A stretch of 64,000 bases of DNA from CAVVWJ01 sp965652025 (GTDB taxonomy: Bacteria > Gemmatimonadota > Gemmatimonadetes > Gemmatimonadales > GWC2-71-9): NCBI GenBank assembly GCA_965652025.1, contig CBFGTM010000014.1, forward strand, positions 3,062 to 67,061. The letters run 5' to 3'. The translations under genes were made by a program, and so were the position numbers. Within the stretch, counting starts at the first letter, position 1. Every line of letters starts with the position of its first letter. A model generated the notes under the pieces. That model did not search any database. It worked only from the letters and a program-made list of their open reading frames with translations, and was not told the origin of the DNA. Below are positions 16,311-24,697 of this stretch, piece by piece.

Positions 16311-18167
16311 TCAGGCGCCCCGTTCCAGCCCGGCCAGGGCCGCGGCGCAGTTGATCAACGCGATATGGGTGAAGGCCTGGGGGAAGTTGCCCAGGAACTC
16401 CCCGGTTGCGGGATCGATCTCCTCGGAGTACAGGCCCACGTGATTGGCGTGCCGGAGCATGCGGCGGAATACCCGATCCGCGCGCTCCCGCTCGCCGATC
16501 ATGGCAAGGGCTTGGGCCAGCCAGAAAGTACAAATCGAGAACGCGCCTTCCTCCCCTTCCAGACCATCCGAGTGCCGGTAGCGGTACACCAACTCGCCGT
16601 CCTGGCTGGTTAGCTCCCGAGCAATCGCGTGGACGGTGCTGTGAACCCGGGGGTGATTCCAGGGTAGAAACCGAACCATCGGGATAGCGAGGGCCGCGGC
16701 GTCCAGCGAATCGTCGTCGTAGGACTGCACGAATGACTGTCGTTTCTCGCTCCACCCACGTTCCATGATTTCGGCGTAGAGCGCATCGCGTGCCGCTCGC
16801 CAGGTGGCCGTGTCCGACTCGAGGCTCAGCTCCTCGGCCATCCGGATTCCCCGGTCCAGCGCCACCCAGCTCATCACCTTGCTGAACACATAGTGCCGAA
16901 CTCCTCCCCGGACTTCCCAGATGCTGGAGTCGGGGAGATGCCAGTTCCGGCTGACCCAATCCACCAGCCCCCGAAGCACTCGCCAGGTCCCCTCGGTCAT
17001 CTCGTGGTTACGGCGCCAGATGTCGGCCGTTTCCATGACCTCGCCATACACGTCCAGCTGCAGCTGACCGACGGCTCCGTTGCCCACCCGCACCGGGCGG
17101 GAGCCGCGGTATCCACTCAAGTGATCGAGCTGCCGCTCGATGAGGTCCCGCCGGCCGTCGATGCCGTACATGATCTGCAGGTGACCGCCGCCTTCGTGCC
17201 GGCAGACCTTCTTCAGGAAGCGCATGAACTGGTCGGCCTCCTGGTAGTGACCCACCGCATCCAGCGCCGCCAGCGTAAACGCTGCATCCCGAAGCCAGAC
17301 GAACCGATAATCCCAGTTTCGCAGACCGCCGATGGCCTCCGGCAGCGAGGTGGTGGGGGCTGCAATCATGGCTCCGGTGTCGGCATGGGTGAGGAGCTTG
17401 AGTGCGAGTGCCGACCGCTTCACCATGCCCCGGTAGGGCCCGCGGTATCGGACCCTGGCCGACCATCGCTGCCAGAACTCGGCAGTATTGTCGAGCTTGC
17501 GGTTGCTCTCGTAGCGGTCCACCGGGTGGATGTCGTCGTCATCGTAGCGAAGCACCACCCAGCGCTCCTCACCCTTTTCCAGCTCGAATCGGGTGGTGGC
17601 AATCGACTGTTCGATGGTCCAGTCGAAAGGCTTGGCACTGGAGAGCGTGAGCACCTGGTCAGTTCGGTCGGTTGCGAAGATGCCGGTGCGAAGCAGCTCC
17701 AGCCGGGTCGTACGAGCCCCATACTCGAAGCGGGGCATGAAGATCATCCGGATCGGAACCCGGCCTCGGGTGCAGCGTAGCCGCCGGTGAATCTCGGGAT
17801 GGGGTCCCGACGGCCGGCCGTCCTCGGCCACCGGCATGAAGTCGGTCAGGGTAACGGTGCCGCCGTCGGGCATCCGGAAGGTGGTCTCGAGAATGTTGGT
17901 GCGGGGAAGGTATCGCTGAGTGGAAGTCCACCGCCCTTCGGGCTGGATGGTCCAGGTACCGCCGCGCTCCGTATCCAGGAGAGCAGCAAAGACGCTCCCG
18001 CTATCGAACCGGGGCAGGCAACACCAGTCGATCGCGCCGTCCAAGCCAACCAGGGCGGCCGTTCGCATGTCGCCGATCATTCCGTAGTCGGAGATGGGCT
18101 GGTGGCGAATGGCGCCGGAGCGCCGACCGGAAGTTTCGGTCGACGGCTGGGGCTGGACTTCGGTCAT
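16311..18167 (-). CDS. Glycoside hydrolase family 15 (glucoamylase/trehalase-type)
   Basis: About 618 residues from the ATG at 18167; an in-frame ATG at 18203 is an alternative. The N-terminal beta-sandwich begins ISDYGMIGDMRTAALVGLDG and IDWCCLPRFDSGSVFAALLD, a typical GH15 start. The (alpha/alpha)6 barrel follows with WDYRFVWLRDAAFTL. Candidate catalytic acids are the Glu in LDVYGEVMET and the Glu in EEGAFSICTFWLAQAL. No signal peptide is visible, so it is probably cytosolic, acting on trehalose or alpha-glucans. The substrate cannot be fixed from sequence. Its stop lies 2 bases from that of the histone-like gene. Confidence 0.93.
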   Translation of the reverse strand: MTEVQPQPSTETSGRRSGAIRHQPISDYGMIGDMRTAALVGLDGAIDWCCLPRFDSGSVFAALLDTERGGTWTIQPEGRWTSTQRYLPRTNILETTFRMPDGGTVTLTDFMPVAEDGRPSGPHPEIHRRLRCTRGRVPIRMIFMPRFEYGARTTRLELLRTGIFATDRTDQVLTLSSAKPFDWTIEQSIATTRFELEKGEERWVVLRYDDDDIHPVDRYESNRKLDNTAEFWQRWSARVRYRGPYRGMVKRSALALKLLTHADTGAMIAAPTTSLPEAIGGLRNWDYRFVWLRDAAFTLAALDAVGHYQEADQFMRFLKKVCRHEGGGHLQIMYGIDGRRDLIERQLDHLSGYRGSRPVRVGNGAVGQLQLDVYGEVMETADIWRRNHEMTEGTWRVLRGLVDWVSRNWHLPDSSIWEVRGGVRHYVFSKVMSWVALDRGIRMAEELSLESDTATWRAARDALYAEIMERGWSEKRQSFVQSYDDDSLDAAALAIPMVRFLPWNHPRVHSTVHAIARELTSQDGELVYRYRHSDGLEGEEGAFSICTFWLAQALAMIGERERADRVFRRMLRHANHVGLYSEEIDPATGEFLGNFPQAFTHIALINCAAALAGLERGA

Positions 18168-18249
18168 CGCCCAAGTATAAGCCGAGCGTGTCGGATCTTG
18201 CATCGTTGGTGAGAGTTCTCCACCTTCCATCACCCTACCCTCAACATTC

Positions 18250-18726
18250 ATGCGTGCGTTCACTGCTCTGCTGGCGTTCGCGCTCGTCGTCTCCTGCCGG
18301 CCGGCCGGACAGCCCCCTGCTACCGCGGAGGGTGCCGCCGACGACCGCGAGCTCACGCGCCAGATCGTCGCTCAACTGGATCGCGCCGCCGGCGACTGGA
18401 ACCGGGGCGACCTGGACGCGTTCGTCTCCGATTACGCGCCGGAGAGCACCACCACCTTCGTCGATGGTCGGCGGGCGCGGCACGGGTTCGACTTTATCCG
18501 AAAAAACTATGCCCCCCGATTTGCACCCGGTGCCCGGCGAGACACCCTCCACTTCGAGGAGGTGGAAGTCCGCCAATTGAGTCCGATCCTGGCCCTGGTG
18601 ACCGCTCGCTACATTCTCCAGCGAGGAGGTAGCACCAGTGCGAGCGGTCCCTTCACCCTGGTGATGGAGCGGAGAGCCGAAGGCTGGAAGATTCTCCACG
18701 ACCACTCCTCCAGTGATCCTCGGTAG
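18250..18726 (+). CDS. SnoaL/DUF4440-like lipoprotein
   Basis: 158 residues. A lipobox (ALVVSCRP) gives a lipidated Cys at about residue 16. The mature domain is a cone-shaped SnoaL/NTF2-like fold: LDRAAGDWNRGDLDAFVSDY, then FVDGRRARHGFDFI and a C-terminal GPFTLVMERRAEGWKILHDH. Such DUF4440 proteins bind small ligands or act as isomerases; no specific reaction can be named. The 3' end overlaps the next gene by 14 bases, so translation is probably coupled. Confidence 0.85.
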   Translation: MRAFTALLAFALVVSCRPAGQPPATAEGAADDRELTRQIVAQLDRAAGDWNRGDLDAFVSDYAPESTTTFVDGRRARHGFDFIRKNYAPRFAPGARRDTLHFEEVEVRQLSPILALVTARYILQRGGSTSASGPFTLVMERRAEGWKILHDHSSSDPR

Positions 18727-20080
18727 CCGCTGGGCGCCCGCGCTCCTGGTCGGATTCCTCCTCCTCGGGTGCCAGCAGGGAGCCGCGGACGGCCTCGCGC
18801 TGGTGGGCGCCACCCTGATCGACGGCACCGGGGGTCCTCCGCTGCCCGATGCCGCTGTGGTGATTCGCCGCGGCCGAATAGAGTCGGTCGGGTCTCATGC
18901 GGCCTTTGAACTGCCCCGACGCACCAGCCTGGTGGACTTGACCGGCCGTTGGATCACTCCCGGCTTGATCGACGCGCACACCCACATCAGCCAAGCCGCC
19001 ACCTGGGCACCCTCTCGCTATCTGGCCTGGGGCGTCACCACCGTTCGCGACGCCCACGGCGAGCTGAGCACGGTAGTGGCATTCCGCCGCAGGTCCAACG
19101 GCGAACGCAGCCAGGGGCCCAGGGTATACGCGGCCGGTGCCATGATCGATGGTCTGCCCACCACCTACCCGGATGCCATCGGGGTCAGCAGCGACGATGA
19201 GGCTCGTAAGGCCGTGGACCGGCTGGTGAGCTCCGGGGTCGACTTCATCAAGATCTATACCCACGTCGATGCCCCGTTGCTCCGAGCGATCATAGACGAG
19301 GCCCACACCTTCAATGTCGCCGTGGCCGGACACCTCGGCATGACCGATGCCGTCGCGGCGGCCAAGGCGGGGGTGTCCTCAATCGAGCACCTGACCGGGG
19401 TGCCCGAGGCGCTATCTGGGCAGCGCTCCTCGCTCATTGCGGCTCACTATCGCGGTTTCTTTCCCGGGTGGACCAGCTTTGAGCGAAGCTGGGCGAGCCT
19501 CGATCCCGGATCGGTCAGGCAGCTGGCCACCCGCCTGGCCGACGCCAAGATCACCCTGGTCCCCACCCTGACTCTGCACGAGACACTCAGCCGGCTGAAC
19601 GATCCCGCTCTGCAGCGCGACCAGGCCATGGCGGCGGTTCCCGAAGCCCCCAAGCGGGACTGGGACGTGCCCGGGATGATCACCCGCGCCGGCTGGAGTG
19701 AGAGCGACTTCGAAGCATTCCGCGCGTCGCGGGCGATGCAGGATCTCTTTGTCCGAACGTTTGCCGCTGCCGGGGGGCGAATCGCGACCGGAACCGACTC
19801 CCCCAATCAGCTGCTGGTCCCCGGGTACAGTGAACATCGCGAGCTGGAGCTGCTGGTTCGCGCCGGGCTCAGCACCCGCGAAGCCTTGCGGGCGGCGACC
19901 CGAAATGCAGCGGTGCTGCTGGGTGTCGATTCAATCGGCTTGCTGGCGCCCGGCAAGGTCGCTGATCTGATCGTCCTCACCAAGGACCCCCTGGCCGACA
20001 TCCGTAATACCCAATCGATCGAGGCAGTCATGAGCCGCGGCCGCCTGGTCGATATCGACTCCATTCGAGCAACCTGGTGA
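18713..20080 (+). CDS. Amidohydrolase-family lipoprotein (imidazolonepropionase-like)
   Basis: 455 residues from a GTG inside the end of the previous gene. A lipobox (LLLGCQQ) places it on the envelope. The metal-dependent amidohydrolase core is complete: HxH in LIDAHTHIS, probable bridging Lys in VDFIKIYTHVD, His residues in VAVAGHLG and SSIEHLTG, and the catalytic Asp in ATGTDSPNQ. It should hydrolyse an amide, cyclic amide or peptide-like bond in the periplasm. The C-terminus returns to the small beta-sandwich (LLAPGKVADLIVLTKDPLAD). Substrate unknown. Confidence 0.92.
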   Translation: MILGSRWAPALLVGFLLLGCQQGAADGLALVGATLIDGTGGPPLPDAAVVIRRGRIESVGSHAAFELPRRTSLVDLTGRWITPGLIDAHTHISQAATWAPSRYLAWGVTTVRDAHGELSTVVAFRRRSNGERSQGPRVYAAGAMIDGLPTTYPDAIGVSSDDEARKAVDRLVSSGVDFIKIYTHVDAPLLRAIIDEAHTFNVAVAGHLGMTDAVAAAKAGVSSIEHLTGVPEALSGQRSSLIAAHYRGFFPGWTSFERSWASLDPGSVRQLATRLADAKITLVPTLTLHETLSRLNDPALQRDQAMAAVPEAPKRDWDVPGMITRAGWSESDFEAFRASRAMQDLFVRTFAAAGGRIATGTDSPNQLLVPGYSEHRELELLVRAGLSTREALRAATRNAAVLLGVDSIGLLAPGKVADLIVLTKDPLADIRNTQSIEAVMSRGRLVDIDSIRATW

Positions 20081-20084
20081 TCCT

Positions 20085-20969
20085 CTGACCGCGCCGACCC
20101 ATCCGCAGGAAAGTATCGACCGCCTGGCTCTTTTCTTCGCCTCGGAGCCCACCCGCCAGGGTGTTCTGGCCCGGAGGGACCTGGGGCAGCCGGCAGCCGA
20201 TGATGAAGACCTGGTTGAGCAACTGGTGGAGGAGATTACCGAGGCCCAGACGATGGAGACCGCCGTGGTGCCGACTATCTGGCGGGCCCACGAGCTCCTC
20301 GATCTCGAGGCCGGCGAAGAACACGCATGGAGGCGGGCCATCGACCTCATTCTGTCGCTCCAGGGCAGACCGGGCGCCTTCGACCAGGGATGCAACCGGA
20401 TCCGGCATGGCCATCGCATCTGCGAGCATTTCATTTCCGGGTTCTTCTCTCCCGCTCCTCCGGAGCAGCGGGTTGCACCGGTCATGTTTCCCAACGGCAA
20501 GGTGTTTCGCGCCGACCCGGCGGCCCGGTTTGCGCTCAGCTGCGGGGCCCTGCGCGTCGCCCTGCGGAGCGGATTGGGATTCCGGCCACTGATCGAGCGT
20601 CATCTCGCCAGCCTGCTGCAGCTCCAGCAGCAATGGACCGACTGGAATGGCTATTTCGCACCCGACACCATTATTACTGGGATTCACGCAATCGCCTGCG
20701 GGTCTCACTCCCGGGAGGTTCGGGCCAAGCTCTCCTCGGTGATCGCGGCCCAGCAGGGCCAGGATGGAAACTGGGCCAATGCCGATCTCTTCCACACCCT
20801 CGAAGCGCTGTTGGCTCTCGGCACACCCGAGGCGCGGGAGGCCGTGCGCCGGGCGGTGCCGGCCCTGCTCTCCCGGCAGCGGCTCGACGGCAGCTTCGGA
20901 TCCACCGCTCAGCAGGAGCGGGCCTTGATTGCCCTGCGCGCGTTGCTTTGGGCCGAGCCGGAGAGCTAG
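20085..20969 (+). CDS. Alpha/alpha-toroid (prenyltransferase/terpene-cyclase-like) protein, unusual start
   Basis: Helical repeats such as LQQQWTDWNGYFAPDTIITG, IAAQQGQDGNWANADLFHT and LSRQRLDGSFGS give the QxxxGxW-like pattern of squalene-cyclase and prenyltransferase toroids. The DxDD motif of cyclases is not seen, so activity is uncertain. The first usual start is a GTG at 20226 (247 residues). The frame is protein-like for 47 further codons upstream (SIDRLALFFASEPTRQGV) back to a CTG at 20085, five bases after the amidohydrolase stop. I place the start there tentatively. It ends 21 bases before selD. Confidence 0.7.
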   Translation: MTAPTHPQESIDRLALFFASEPTRQGVLARRDLGQPAADDEDLVEQLVEEITEAQTMETAVVPTIWRAHELLDLEAGEEHAWRRAIDLILSLQGRPGAFDQGCNRIRHGHRICEHFISGFFSPAPPEQRVAPVMFPNGKVFRADPAARFALSCGALRVALRSGLGFRPLIERHLASLLQLQQQWTDWNGYFAPDTIITGIHAIACGSHSREVRAKLSSVIAAQQGQDGNWANADLFHTLEALLALGTPEAREAVRRAVPALLSRQRLDGSFGSTAQQERALIALRALLWAEPES

Positions 20970-20990
20970 ACTGCTCGAAGGAGGTCTCCG

Positions 20991-22064
20991 ATGTCCAACG
21001 CGCCAACCGACCAAAAGCCCAGAATCCGGCTCACCTCGCTCTCCCACGGCGCTGGTTGAGCGTGTAAGCTCGGCTCCGCCGATCTAGCGCAGGTCCTGCG
21101 CTTTCTGCCGGAGGCATCGGACCCCAGGGTCCTGATCGACGCCGCCACTAAGGATGACGCCGCGGTTTTTCAGCTGTCGCCCGACCGCGCCCTGGTGGCG
21201 ACGGTGGATTTCTTCACGCCTATCGTCGACGATCCGGCCTCTTGGGGAGCTATCGCCGCGGCGAATGCCCTTAGCGATATCTACGCCATGGGCGCGACAC
21301 CGTTGTTTGGCCTCAACTTGGTGGGGTGGCCTCGGGAGCGCCTGCCATTTGACGTGCTGGGACAGGTGCTCCGCGGGGCTGCCGAAGTTGCCGGCCGGGC
21401 CAAGTGCCTGATCCTCGGTGGCCACTCCATCGACGCCGTGGAACCCACTTTCGGCATGGCCGTGATCGGCGAGGTGCACCCCGACCGGATGTTGACGAAC
21501 GCCGGCGCCTGTGCCGGGGACGTGCTGGTCCTCACCAAGCCGCTCGGCACCGGGATATTGGCCACGGCTCTCAAGCGCGATGCGCTGCTGGAGACCGGAA
21601 TGGCCGAGGCCGTTCGATCGATGACCACCCTGAACGACGGAGCGGCTCGAGCGGCGCTTCAGATCGGGGTGAGTGCTGCCACGGATATCACCGGTTTCGG
21701 ACTCATTGGCCACCTGACAGGGATATTGGAGGCCAGTAAAGTCGCTGCCGAGGTGGCGTTCGAGGCCATTCCCATCTTGCCCCACGCCAGAAATCTGGCG
21801 TCTCGAGGAGTAATTCCGGGCGGGACCGAAAGAAATCTTGAAGCCGCCGTCCGGGTCGAGTGGTCTCCGGACCTGAGTCTCGAGGAACGATATCTCTGCG
21901 TTGATGCTCAAACCTCCGGCGGTCTCCTGCTGGTGGTACCTTCCGAGAACGAGACGGCTCTCCTGGCCGCGCTGCGGGAGGAACACACTCCTGCCGCCGC
22001 TATCATCGGCCGCATCGTGGCCGGTGACCCCGGCGCTATTCGGGTGGTGCGACGACACCCGTGA
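20991..22064 (+). CDS. selD: Selenide, water dikinase SelD containing selenocysteine (in-frame TGA)
   Basis: SelD makes selenophosphate from selenide and ATP, the Se donor for selenocysteine tRNA and 2-selenouridine. The ATG at 20991 has AGGAGGT 5 bases upstream. Reading through the TGA at 21057-21059 as Sec gives 357 residues with the active-site motif SHGAG-U-ACKL (Sec at residue 23, catalytic Lys two further on). A conventional gene caller would start at 21195 and lose the active site. The rest is canonical: TVDFFTPIVDDP, ALSDIYAMGATP, CLILGGHSID and DITGFGLIGHL. A SECIS-like hairpin follows the TGA. The frame is intact with no other stop, so a pseudogene is unlikely. Confidence 0.93.
21057..21102 (+). 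promoter_or_regulatory. Selenocysteine TGA and SECIS-like hairpin in selD
   Basis: Downstream of the in-frame TGA (21057-21059) a stem AGCGCA/TGCGCT (21086-21102) presents the loop GGTCC. The E. coli fdhF SECIS has a GGUC loop closed by UGCA/UGCA, so the resemblance is close. The loop begins 32 bases after the TGA, on the long side but in my understanding within the bacterial range. It should bind SelB during UGA decoding. Confidence 0.7.
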
Positions 22065-22089
22065 CAAGTCAGGGAAAGGTTAGATCTAG

Positions 22090-22314
22090 ATGGCGACGCT
22101 GCGTTGGACGACAGACCGCATGGATCAACTGGAGCGGGCCGCTCGTGATGGGCTCCGGGTCGCACTTACGCGGCGTGGCACCGAGTACGTGGTAGTAGCA
22201 CAGCGGGTCACCTCTATCAACCAGCATGATGCCCTGATCGGATGGCTTCCCATGACCGGCGAGGAGCTCACGTTCCGGCTGGATGAGATGGAGAGCTTCC
22301 AGGTGATCGAGTGA
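22090..22314 (+). CDS. Small conserved-looking protein between selD and the RNase H gene
   Basis: 74 residues from an ATG at 22090. The sequence is balanced and soluble (MATLRWTTDRMDQLERAARD, then a beta-rich TEYVVVAQRVTSINQHDALI). There is no Cys, signal peptide or membrane helix. Its stop overlaps the GTG of the next gene by 4 bases, and it follows selD by 25 bases, so it is inside the same operon. I do not recognise a family. A small regulator or RNA-binding role is possible but not supported by any motif. Confidence 0.75.
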   Translation: MATLRWTTDRMDQLERAARDGLRVALTRRGTEYVVVAQRVTSINQHDALIGWLPMTGEELTFRLDEMESFQVIE

Positions 22315-22928
22315 GCCGAGTTGCCATCGTGCACCTGGACGAGAGCTGTCTCGGGAACGGGCGGGAAGGCGAGAATCCAGGGGGCGCCGGTGGCTTGATC
22401 GAGGCTCGGAGTGGCCGGCGCGTTCAGCGACGTGACTTTTATATCGCTTTACCAGCCACCACCAACAATCGGATGGCCCTACTCGGCGCCACCATCGCTC
22501 TGCGGCTGCTCGCCGCCAAAGGCAATCGCCTGCGAGTCCTTATGGTCTCCGACTCCGAGTATCTGGTAAAAGGAATGCGAGAGTGGGTGTCCGGCTGGGC
22601 CGCCCGAGGCTGGACTCGGAAGACCGGACCAATCGAGAACCTGGCGCTATGGCAGGATCTGGCGCAGGCGGTGCGCTTGCACGAGGTGCAGTGGACTTGG
22701 GTGCGCGGGCACGCCAAGCATCCAAAGAACGAGTACGCGGACTGGCTCGCGGTAACCGCCGCCAGGGAGCAGAAGAGCTCGGATGGTGCTGTCCAATCGG
22801 AATTTCTGGAGTGGCTTGCTGGAAGACAGGCCAAAGGGGCGTATGCCGGTTATGAGCCGGACGCAGAGTTCGAGCGGCTGGAGCAGCGCATTGCTGCGGG
22901 AGAGAGTTTCGCGCTGGCGGAGAGTTAG
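22311..22928 (+). CDS. RNase HI-like protein lacking one catalytic acid
   Basis: 205 residues from a GTG overlapping the upstream gene. It aligns with RNase HI along most of its length: IVHLDESCLGN (Asp10), TTNNRMALLGA, MVSDSEYLVKGMREW (Asp81), WVRGHAKHP (His134) and NEYADWLA (Asp144). The glutamate equivalent to E. coli Glu48 is replaced by Ala56, so one of the four metal-binding carboxylates is missing. The C-terminal 50 residues extend beyond the usual domain. It may be inactive, altered in metal use, or a nucleic-acid-binding relative. It sits in the selD operon for no obvious reason. Confidence 0.85.
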   Translation: MSRVAIVHLDESCLGNGREGENPGGAGGLIEARSGRRVQRRDFYIALPATTNNRMALLGATIALRLLAAKGNRLRVLMVSDSEYLVKGMREWVSGWAARGWTRKTGPIENLALWQDLAQAVRLHEVQWTWVRGHAKHPKNEYADWLAVTAAREQKSSDGAVQSEFLEWLAGRQAKGAYAGYEPDAEFERLEQRIAAGESFALAES

Positions 22929-22940
22929 TGGAATGAGGCC

Positions 22941-23594
22941 TTGATCGATCTGCAGCGCTTCTTCGTACAGCTGGTCCGCAACGTCGCCGCCGAGGACAGC
23001 ACTCGACTGCGGAAGCCACTCCTTCTGGGGGACATCCGCAATTCCATTCTTCCCTACCGCGGCAACCGGCGAGCCCTCGGTCTGGAGAGCAGCGAAGATT
23101 ACGAGTGGGTGCTCCTGCGGCTCTGCGCCGGCGAGGGTGGGTTCGCCCGAACCGGGCCCGACGACGTAGCCGACGACTTCCGGAACGAGGTTGGCACGCC
23201 AAATCCTGACCTGACCGTGGTTCAGCGGCATGAGAACGCAGTCGTGCATCTCGATCCGGGCGCAGTGGCGAAGGCCCTGGATCGGAACGCCGAGCTGGCC
23301 TTTGCCCCCCCACGAGCCGACCTCTCAGTCGACGGCGCAGCAGCCAGTCGCCCCCAAGGGCAAGCGCCCGGTTCGCGAGCCTCGTCCAGCCACTCCAGCG
23401 CGAGAGATGAGGCTTCGACCACCGGTTCACGCTGCCGCCGTTGTGGCATCACCCTGCCAGCCCGACGATCGGTGAATTTCTGCCCGGGGTGCGGTCAAAA
23501 CCTGTCCCGCCCACGATGTGCATCCTGCGAGGCTGAACTGGAGCCTACCTGGCGGCATTGCGTCAATTGCGGGGCTACGGTCGATGCCAAGTAG
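22941..23594 (+). CDS. Zinc-ribbon protein with unknown N-terminal domain
   Basis: 217 residues from a TTG with GAGG a few bases upstream. Residues 1-120 form a soluble domain I do not recognise (FFVQLVRNVAAEDS, LESSEDYEWVLLRLCAGEGG). After a Ser/Ala-rich linker, the C-terminus has a double zinc ribbon with four CxxC pairs: CRRCG, CPGCG, CASC and CVNCG. This is the DZANK-type arrangement, usually a protein-protein or nucleic-acid module. It is the last gene of the run that begins near 18250, 12 bases after the RNase H gene. Confidence 0.8.
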   Translation: MIDLQRFFVQLVRNVAAEDSTRLRKPLLLGDIRNSILPYRGNRRALGLESSEDYEWVLLRLCAGEGGFARTGPDDVADDFRNEVGTPNPDLTVVQRHENAVVHLDPGAVAKALDRNAELAFAPPRADLSVDGAAASRPQGQAPGSRASSSHSSARDEASTTGSRCRRCGITLPARRSVNFCPGCGQNLSRPRCASCEAELEPTWRHCVNCGATVDAK

Positions 23595-23645
23595 GGCCCA
23601 CAACTTGCAAATCATCGAGACATCCCCCGGTTCCAAGGTCATGAG

Positions 23646-24605
23646 ATGTCTCGATCCGCGATTATTGCCGCATGGTTCGCGGTGGGCCTGGCTTCATCTC
23701 CGCATATCCAGGGCCTTGCTGCGCAGACCCCCGACGAGAACTCGAACGTACTGGTTGTAGATCACGACTTCAGCGCTGCTGGAGAGTACGTTCGCGTGTT
23801 CCTTCAGGAAGGCCAGGTGTACCGGGCCGAGCTCAGCTCTCCTGACCTGACGCTGCAGATACGCGGGCTGGTCGATGGGGTGATTCGGCCAACTCAGCTA
23901 CCTCGGGTCTACCCTTTCCTGACATCGGATACCCCGAGCGGCACGTCTGTCGCTGAGATCTACCCCGAGATCGACGCCGAATACGAGATTCGTGTCATCG
24001 CGCTTTCAGGTCAGCATCTGGCCAGCCGGTTGCGACTCTACCGGGACGTCAGGGCCTCGAGCCGCCGACAAGAGGTGCGCAATACACCAGGTTGGGAAAT
24101 GGGGATCGAGCTGGCCGGAGGCTGGCACAGCGGGTACTTCCAAAGCAGCGCGCCAGCTCCGTTGGGAACCAGTCCACCAGGGGGCACCGATGTCGAGGGC
24201 TGCTTCTCGGCTCGCGGTGCACGGGGCAGGTCCCGTGTGGGCCTCTGCGTTGTGGGTCTCAGCTACCAGTCGCAGGAGGGAGCGAGGAGCATTCTATGGA
24301 TTTACACCGAACCGCGCGTTCGGCTACTGGGCCGGAGCCAACCGGGGCAGTCCAGTTGGGATCTCGGCGCTTCATTCCGGTTCGGGCTGGGTATGATCTC
24401 AGCTGCCTCGGAAACGCCGGTAACCCTCGCTCCGGGGGCTTACGTCGCTCGGCACATTCGCAGGAACGCCAACGGCGGTGGCTGGAGCTTTCAGCTGTCC
24501 TACGCCCGTCCCTCATATCTCGGATTCGGCAAGCCGTTCGGTGTGATAGGAAACGTGCACCCCTCCAGCAATCGGGTTGCGCTTGGAGTAGCCTGGTATC
24601 AATAG
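23646..24605 (+). CDS. Exported beta-rich protein, possibly a small outer-membrane barrel
   Basis: 319 residues. The signal peptide MSRSAIIAAWFAVGLASS extends to a likely cleavage near GLAAQ. Residues about 30-145 look like a pre-peptidase or adhesive beta domain (EYVRVFLQEGQVYRAELSS, AEYEIRVIALSGQ). From residue 150 to the end, alternating short strands with Gly turns (MGIELAGGWHSGYF, WDLGASFRFGLGM) finish in an aromatic residue near the C-terminus (VALGVAWYQ), which resembles outer-membrane beta-barrels. I do not assign a family. It stands alone between two operons. Confidence 0.75.
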   Translation: MSRSAIIAAWFAVGLASSPHIQGLAAQTPDENSNVLVVDHDFSAAGEYVRVFLQEGQVYRAELSSPDLTLQIRGLVDGVIRPTQLPRVYPFLTSDTPSGTSVAEIYPEIDAEYEIRVIALSGQHLASRLRLYRDVRASSRRQEVRNTPGWEMGIELAGGWHSGYFQSSAPAPLGTSPPGGTDVEGCFSARGARGRSRVGLCVVGLSYQSQEGARSILWIYTEPRVRLLGRSQPGQSSWDLGASFRFGLGMISAASETPVTLAPGAYVARHIRRNANGGGWSFQLSYARPSYLGFGKPFGVIGNVHPSSNRVALGVAWYQ

Positions 24606-24697
24606 CTTAGTGTTTGCTTGAAAGTGTCCCAGGCTCAGGGTGATATTTGCGTATCCCCAATGTTCCGCACACCCAGTTCCCGCCGGAGTAGCGCTCC

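Noticed and set aside
15746..16354. Alternative frames over the histone-like gene on both strands
   Set aside because: No ribosome-binding site at their starts, and their Pro/Val/Leu-rich repeats are what a KARA-type repeat gives when read in other frames.
21195..22064. SelD as a 289-residue protein starting at 21195, or as a pseudogene
   Set aside because: This start would remove the catalytic residues. The upstream frame is interrupted only by one TGA at the known Sec position and has a good ribosome-binding site.
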